Source: CAZXFH01 sp964640055 (GTDB lineage Bacteria; Fidelibacterota; UBA2242; JAFGTP01). Taken from it: DNA of 26,316 nt. This document shows positions 22,235 through 26,316 of the stretch, piece after piece. Position 1 is the first letter of the stretch. The number at the start of each line of letters is the position of its first letter. The translations under genes and the position numbers were made by a program. The notes under the pieces are model-generated. The model searched no databases. It saw only the letters and a program-made list of their open reading frames with translations, and was not told the origin of the DNA. The stretch is taken from assembly GCA_964640055.1 (NCBI GenBank), contig CAZXFH010000041.1:1-26316 (forward strand), given 5' to 3'.

Positions 22235-24625
22235 ATGGCAAAAAAGATCACGTCCCAAATAACAAGTAAAAAACCGCCCCAACGGAAACGTCCTAAAAAC
22301 TTCAAGCTGATTGTTCTCCTACACTGCCTGGTCATTTTTATTATTGTCTTACTGTTTCCGAAAAACCGCTATAGCGATTACCAGTATGAAGTCAACGATA
22401 TTACCCATGAAACTATCATTGCTCCCTTTGATTTTCCGATCTTAAAATCCGAGAAAAAATTAAACAGAGACCGCCAGAAAGCCATTCTCAATACGCCCTA
22501 TGTCTTCAAACAGGATACGGTACACCCCGAGCAGGAAATCGAAAGGCTGTCCAATTTCTTTAAGTTGATCGATCGGATCAAGGCCGCAAAAAACAAGTTT
22601 CATGACAGTAAGGAGCTACAGGATAAGTACAAGTATTCCAAAAAAAATGCTGAGGTTCAATCCATTACAGTGAAGGATTCCCTGCAGTATCAGCAATTGA
22701 TCGAACAACTGCAAACAGAGTATAATTTTGATACCGCATCTACGGTGATACAAGCCCTGATAAAGACATCCAAGACTCCTGATTTTACCATCCCTCAAAA
22801 TTTCACATCGGTTCTGAAACAGATTTTAAATGATATATATTCCTATCCGGTCATCTATATTTCCAAGAATCAAATTGAGTCTCAACGAGTGGCTATCCAA
22901 TATAACGGAGAAGAACTGCTGGAGGATCTTGATCGGGTCCTTTCATTAGAAGAGGCCTGGACCAAGGCAAAAGTGTCCCTGCAGAATCGATTCCCCGAGC
23001 ATGGCAGCCGGGTGATCAACATCGGGCAGGACATTATTGTGCAGTTTTTAAAACCAAACCTGATCTTTCAGAAAACGCTGACCCAAAACCGGCAAAAGGA
23101 AGCCATTGATAAAGTGCCTATCAGTCGCGGTATTGTTCTGAAGAATGAAAAGATCGTGGGGGCCAACACCAAGGTTACACCGGAGATCCACCGCAAACTG
23201 GAGTCCCTGGCCAAGGAACGGGCCCACCGTACAAACCTGAGAAGCAAAATACGCAAGAGTCTGCCCTTAATCGGAGATCCGCTGATTTTTTTGGGGCAAC
23301 TAGTCCTGGTGGCCATTATTTATTCCTTCTTTATCACTTTTATGCTGGCCTACCAGTCCGGGGTGGTCAAAAATCTGAAGCTTACCATATTGATCGGGAT
23401 TATTTTCATTCTGGAAATATTAATGACCTCCCTGTTTGTGAATCAACTGAATATTTCGGAATATTCCATTCCGATCACCATCGCGGCCATGATGTTTACA
23501 ATCCTCTTTGATACCCGTATTGCTTTTTCCGCCATCACTTGTCTGAGTATCATTATCGGCGTACAACTGGGCGGCAACATCTACTTCATCATTACAGCTA
23601 TTTTTGTCAGTTCCTTTGCCATCTATTCGGTGCGACAGCTGCGTAAACGCAGTCAGGTCTTCCAATCGATTCTCTATATTGTTCTCGGATACCTGATCGG
23701 CATCAGCATCACCGAATTGCGGCAGTTCACCGCCCTGGATAATATCCTTACCCACCTACTTTATGGCGGTCTTAACGGTGTTCTGGCCCCTTTTATTGCT
23801 TATGGCGCCATCGGTATGGTCGAAACAGCTTTCGGCATAACGACGGATCTGAGTTTACTGGAATTATCTGATTTTAATCATCCCCTGCTTAAAATGTTAA
23901 CCCGCAAAGCCACGGGCACCTTTACGCACTCGATTACCGTGGGTAACCTCTCCGAAGCGGCTGCCGATGCAGTTGGCGCCAATTCATTGTTGGCGCGAGT
24001 AGGTTCCTATTATCATGATATCGGGAAAACGGCCAAACCCGAATATTTTGTTGAAAACCAGGCCTATGACAGTAACAAACACGATAAACTGGCGCCCAAT
24101 CTGAGCGCCCTGATTATCATCAATCATGTTAAGGAAGGCCTGAAACTGGCCAGAGAGCATAAATTACCTGAAACCATTGTGGCGTTTATTTCCACCCACC
24201 ACGGAACTACCAAGGTAGATTATTTTTACAAAAAGGCAGTGGATCGGGCCGAGGATCCGGAGGATGTCAACACTACTGACTTTCAATACCCGGGTCCCAA
24301 ACCGACGACCAAGGAAACCGGTATTGTGATGATCTGCGAATCCATTGAAGCGGCTACCCGCTCACTGGAACATCCCACGATCAGTAATATCGAAAAAATC
24401 ATCGATACGATCATTGCGAAACGTCTGAATGAAGGCCAACTGGATCAGTGCCCTCTGACCCTGGCGGACTTGCGCAAGATCAAAGGCGATATCACGCAAA
24501 ATACAGGTATTTTACCTATCCTGAAAAGTATTCATCACCTGCGGGTGGAGTATCCGGATCAGAAAACAGGCAAAAAAGCGTCTAAAAAGCGGCGTCCCCG
24601 CACGCAAAAACAGCCAAAAAAATAA
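22235..24625 (+). CDS. 7TM-HD phosphohydrolase (PgpH/YqfF-like)
   Basis: 796 residues. Order: a cytoplasmic basic N-terminus, one membrane helix (about 25-42), a large extracytoplasmic 7TMR-HDED domain (about 43-345), seven membrane helices (about 348-540) and a cytoplasmic HD domain. The HD motif is His594-Asp595 in VGSYYHDIGKTAKPEYFVENQ, with preceding THSITVGNLSEAAADAVGAN and later THHGTTKVDYFY. Characterised PgpH proteins hydrolyse cyclic di-AMP, so regulation of turgor or cell-wall state is likely. The C-terminal tail (about 775-796) is very Lys/Arg-rich. It lies 53 bases after recJ and 12 before ybeY, the YqfF-YbeY order also seen in other bacteria. Confidence 0.93.
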   Translation: MAKKITSQITSKKPPQRKRPKNFKLIVLLHCLVIFIIVLLFPKNRYSDYQYEVNDITHETIIAPFDFPILKSEKKLNRDRQKAILNTPYVFKQDTVHPEQEIERLSNFFKLIDRIKAAKNKFHDSKELQDKYKYSKKNAEVQSITVKDSLQYQQLIEQLQTEYNFDTASTVIQALIKTSKTPDFTIPQNFTSVLKQILNDIYSYPVIYISKNQIESQRVAIQYNGEELLEDLDRVLSLEEAWTKAKVSLQNRFPEHGSRVINIGQDIIVQFLKPNLIFQKTLTQNRQKEAIDKVPISRGIVLKNEKIVGANTKVTPEIHRKLESLAKERAHRTNLRSKIRKSLPLIGDPLIFLGQLVLVAIIYSFFITFMLAYQSGVVKNLKLTILIGIIFILEILMTSLFVNQLNISEYSIPITIAAMMFTILFDTRIAFSAITCLSIIIGVQLGGNIYFIITAIFVSSFAIYSVRQLRKRSQVFQSILYIVLGYLIGISITELRQFTALDNILTHLLYGGLNGVLAPFIAYGAIGMVETAFGITTDLSLLELSDFNHPLLKMLTRKATGTFTHSITVGNLSEAAADAVGANSLLARVGSYYHDIGKTAKPEYFVENQAYDSNKHDKLAPNLSALIIINHVKEGLKLAREHKLPETIVAFISTHHGTTKVDYFYKKAVDRAEDPEDVNTTDFQYPGPKPTTKETGIVMICESIEAATRSLEHPTISNIEKIIDTIIAKRLNEGQLDQCPLTLADLRKIKGDITQNTGILPILKSIHHLRVEYPDQKTGKKASKKRRPRTQKQPKK

Positions 24626-24637
24626 ACCAGTTAATAC

Positions 24638-25093
24638 ATGCCTTGCATTGAAATTCACAATCTTCATTCCGACCTCTTATTGCTGAAGCCCACCACCGAC
24701 CGAATCGCCCAGCATATAGCCAATTTCGAAAAAAAGTCGATCAAAAAAATCGTTATCATCGTAACCAACGACGAAACCCTTAATAAGCTGAAAATTAAAT
24801 TTTTCGGGGAAGATGTGCTGACCGATACGATCAGTTTTAATTTTAATGCTGATAATGAACCGGTGGAAGGGGAAATTTATCTGAGTATTGACCGCATCCG
24901 GGATAATGACCAGCGGCTTCAAATCCCCTTTGTAGAGGAATTTGCCAATGTGCTCATTCACAGTATCCTGCACCTGTTGGGCTATAATGATGACACGCCC
25001 CGCAACCGGAGACAAATGCAAGCCCTGCAGAACTTTTATCGGCAACAGCAGGATTTTAAGCGGCTTTTCCGGAAACGGAAAAGAAATACCTGA
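24638..25093 (+). CDS. ybeY: endoribonuclease YbeY (rRNA maturation factor)
   Basis: 151 residues. YbeY is a metal-dependent RNase involved in 16S rRNA 3' maturation and ribosome quality control. The zinc motif HxxxHxxxxxH appears as HSILHLLGYND: His108 and His112 are kept, but the third ligand is Asp118. To my knowledge this Asp variant is common in Bacteroidota, where GYxD replaces GYDH, so the enzyme is probably active. The preceding TDTISFNFN segment is also typical. It starts 12 bases after the HD gene, with no strong ribosome site. Its basic C-terminus ends FRKRKRNT. Confidence 0.92.
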   Translation: MPCIEIHNLHSDLLLLKPTTDRIAQHIANFEKKSIKKIVIIVTNDETLNKLKIKFFGEDVLTDTISFNFNADNEPVEGEIYLSIDRIRDNDQRLQIPFVEEFANVLIHSILHLLGYNDDTPRNRRQMQALQNFYRQQQDFKRLFRKRKRNT

Positions 25094-25144
25094 ATTCATT
25101 TAAAGCGGTCAAAAAAAGAATAACAGGAAAGACGAATTATCTAG

Positions 25145-25936
25145 ATGACGACGACAGCAGGAGCAGCCCTTGCAGAACTGATCAGGATCGTAAAAACTCT
25201 GCGTGGTCCCGAAGGATGCCCCTGGGATAAGAAACAAACCCATAAATCCCTGGTCCCCTATCTCCTGGAAGAAAGCCATGAGGTCATCGAGGCCATTAAC
25301 GAAGAGAATCACTCCAAATTAAAAGAGGAACTGGGGGATCTGCTGTTACATATTGTCTTCCAGGCGGTGCTGGGTGAAGAGCAAAACCGATTTCAGTTGG
25401 CCGATGCAATCCAGAGTATCAATCAAAAACTGAAACGCCGGCATCCGCATGTTTTCAGCGATACCCAAGTGGACAGCATCGCCGATATTAAAAAGAACTG
25501 GGAAGCGATCAAAAAAGAAGAAGGGCGGCAATCCCTGATGGAAGGCTTGCCGAAAACCTTTCCGGCCCTGCTGCAGGCCAGGCGCATACAGGAACGGGCA
25601 TCTGAAGTGGATTTTGACTGGGATAGCGCCAAGCAGGTCTGGGAAAAAATCCGGGAAGAGGTGCAAGAACTCCGGGCAGCGATCGCTGCAAAAAACAATG
25701 CCGCCATTGAAGATGAGATGGGCGACCTGCTCTTCTCGATCGTCAATCTGTCGCGCTTCCTGAGCACCAATCCGGAAGAGGCCCTTAAGAAAACCAACCG
25801 GAAATTTATCCGCCGCTTTAAAATAATCGAACAGACCCTGGCGGAACGGGAGCTCGAGTTTAAAGATCTGACCTTACGCGAGTTGGATGAGATCTGGAAT
25901 CAGGCTAAGGAAAAGGAATCTAATTCACCAGGCTAA
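25145..25936 (+). CDS. mazG: nucleoside triphosphate pyrophosphohydrolase MazG
   Basis: 263 residues, an all-alpha NTP pyrophosphatase that hydrolyses (including aberrant) NTPs to NMP and pyrophosphate. Two MazG repeats are visible. The first has GCPWDKKQTHKSLVPYLLEESHEVIEAI and ELGDLLLHIVFQA (EExxE and ExxD metal motifs). The second has EEVQELRAAIAAKNNAAIEDEMGDLLFSIVNLSRFL. The linker contains RRHPHVFSD, usual for this family. Length equals that of the E. coli enzyme. The ATG lacks a close Shine-Dalgarno (AGGA is 16 bases away). Its TAA falls in the loop of the following hairpin. Confidence 0.95.
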   Translation: MTTTAGAALAELIRIVKTLRGPEGCPWDKKQTHKSLVPYLLEESHEVIEAINEENHSKLKEELGDLLLHIVFQAVLGEEQNRFQLADAIQSINQKLKRRHPHVFSDTQVDSIADIKKNWEAIKKEEGRQSLMEGLPKTFPALLQARRIQERASEVDFDWDSAKQVWEKIREEVQELRAAIAAKNNAAIEDEMGDLLFSIVNLSRFLSTNPEEALKKTNRKFIRRFKIIEQTLAERELEFKDLTLRELDEIWNQAKEKESNSPG

Positions 25937-25945
25937 AGCCTGGTG
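25926..25945 (+). terminator. hairpin at the mazG stop codon, possible terminator
   Basis: CACCAGGC (25926-25933) and GCCTGGTG (25938-25945) pair perfectly around TAAA, which contains the mazG stop. Only TTAAT follows, so termination would be weak or factor-dependent. Confidence 0.45.
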
Positions 25946-25990
25946 TTAATCGGAAATAGCCAACTCCGGGGGGGTATTCTGTAGAATATG

Positions 25991-26026
25991 ACACCCCCCT
26001 TGATTTCCCCCCTTGATAGGGGGGAC
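25991..26026 (+). repeat. C6/G6 palindromic repeat, right copy
   Basis: ACACCCCCCTT-GATTT-CCCCCC-TTGAT-A-GGGGGG-AC. It has the same orientation and nearly the same sequence as the copy at 18014-18050 (differing only in a few bases of the AT-containing spacer). The inner stem TCCCCCCT/AGGGGGGA spans 26006-26025. Confidence 0.8.
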
Positions 26027-26083
26027 GTAAATTTGGAAGGAGAACTCATCCCCTGGCCCCCTCTCTTGGTCTGGCGGATGACA

Positions 26084-26123
26084 CCCTTTTATTTTTCCCA
26101 TGGTGCGGACCGAAATAAAAGGG
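26084..26123. repeat. perfect 11-bp inverted repeat
   Basis: CCCTTTTATTT (26084-26094) and AAATAAAAGGG (26113-26123) flank an 18-base loop. There is no T-run on either side, so it is not a standard terminator. It may be another dispersed hairpin element. Confidence 0.55.
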
Positions 26124-26316
26124 AAGCCCGGCTGGTTTTCATGATCATTATTTTCATTAAACTGTCTTAGCAAGCCAAGATTATTTATTAATAAATATCA
26201 AGTATTTATGTTATAAATTATATCATGCTATATTTTATATTATATTAACTTTAATATAAATTATAATATTAATTAGAAGCCTCCGGGGTTTTAACGGTAA
26301 AATATTTAATAAAAGG

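Larger units (their letters stand above)
25937..26316. other. intergenic tail with repeats and AT-rich tract
   Basis: No gene is recognised. It holds the right copy of the C6/G6 repeat, a long hairpin (26084-26123) and a very AT-rich stretch (about 26170-26275), followed by GC-rich GCCTCCGGGG. The tract could contain a promoter for a gene beyond the window. Confidence 0.7.

Overview
This window looks like a chromosomal segment of a diderm bacterium, most likely from the FCB superphylum (Bacteroidota, Calditrichota and related candidate phyla). The inference rests on the SpoIID/AmpG-type/symporter/NamZ-like cell-wall salvage gene set, a YbeY whose third metal ligand is Asp instead of His, and a long 7TM-HD (PgpH-type) protein. 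A more exact assignment is not possible from the sequence alone. All motif and family assignments come from reading the sequence; no database search was run.

Layout. Positions 142-17655 form one long minus-strand block and 18152-25936 a plus-strand block; they diverge across 17656-19085. Reading the minus block in transcription order: polA, a two-gene ABC exporter, a deoxyribosyltransferase-like enzyme and alanine racemase are packed end to end (1-nt overlaps or a few bases apart). A 533-bp structured, GC-rich intergenic region (11097-11629) follows. Then comes a second tightly packed set: a tandem GT2 glycosyltransferase, an ASKHA sugar kinase, a SpoIID-like putative lytic transglycosylase, an AmpG-like MFS permease with a large extra domain, an SSS sodium symporter, a divergent NamZ (DUF1343) protein, and finally a DUF523-DUF1722 protein translationally coupled to a UV-damage endonuclease. 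The stretch 9480-2038 reads as a peptidoglycan (muropeptide/amino sugar) salvage operon, with several odd members: NamZ lacks the usual PEHG-like segment, SpoIID has no signal peptide, and AmpG carries a roughly 200-residue insert.

The divergent region 17656-19085 holds a DUF559 endonuclease-like gene bracketed by inverted copies of a palindromic C6/G6 repeat, several more hairpin repeats and tRNA-Val(CAC). The plus block then runs: zinc-ribbon coiled-coil protein (DUF164), RNase P RNA (its P1 helix overlaps the preceding stop codon), recJ, a PgpH-like HD phosphohydrolase, ybeY and mazG. These are housekeeping RNA processing, nucleotide sanitation and DNA repair functions. The last 380 bp contain another copy of the C6/G6 repeat, a long hairpin and a very AT-rich tract.

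The most interesting signals are the unusual salvage operon, the DUF559 gene framed by (and translating into) a dispersed palindromic repeat, and a second family of hairpin elements present at about 11.3 kb and 18.8 kb.
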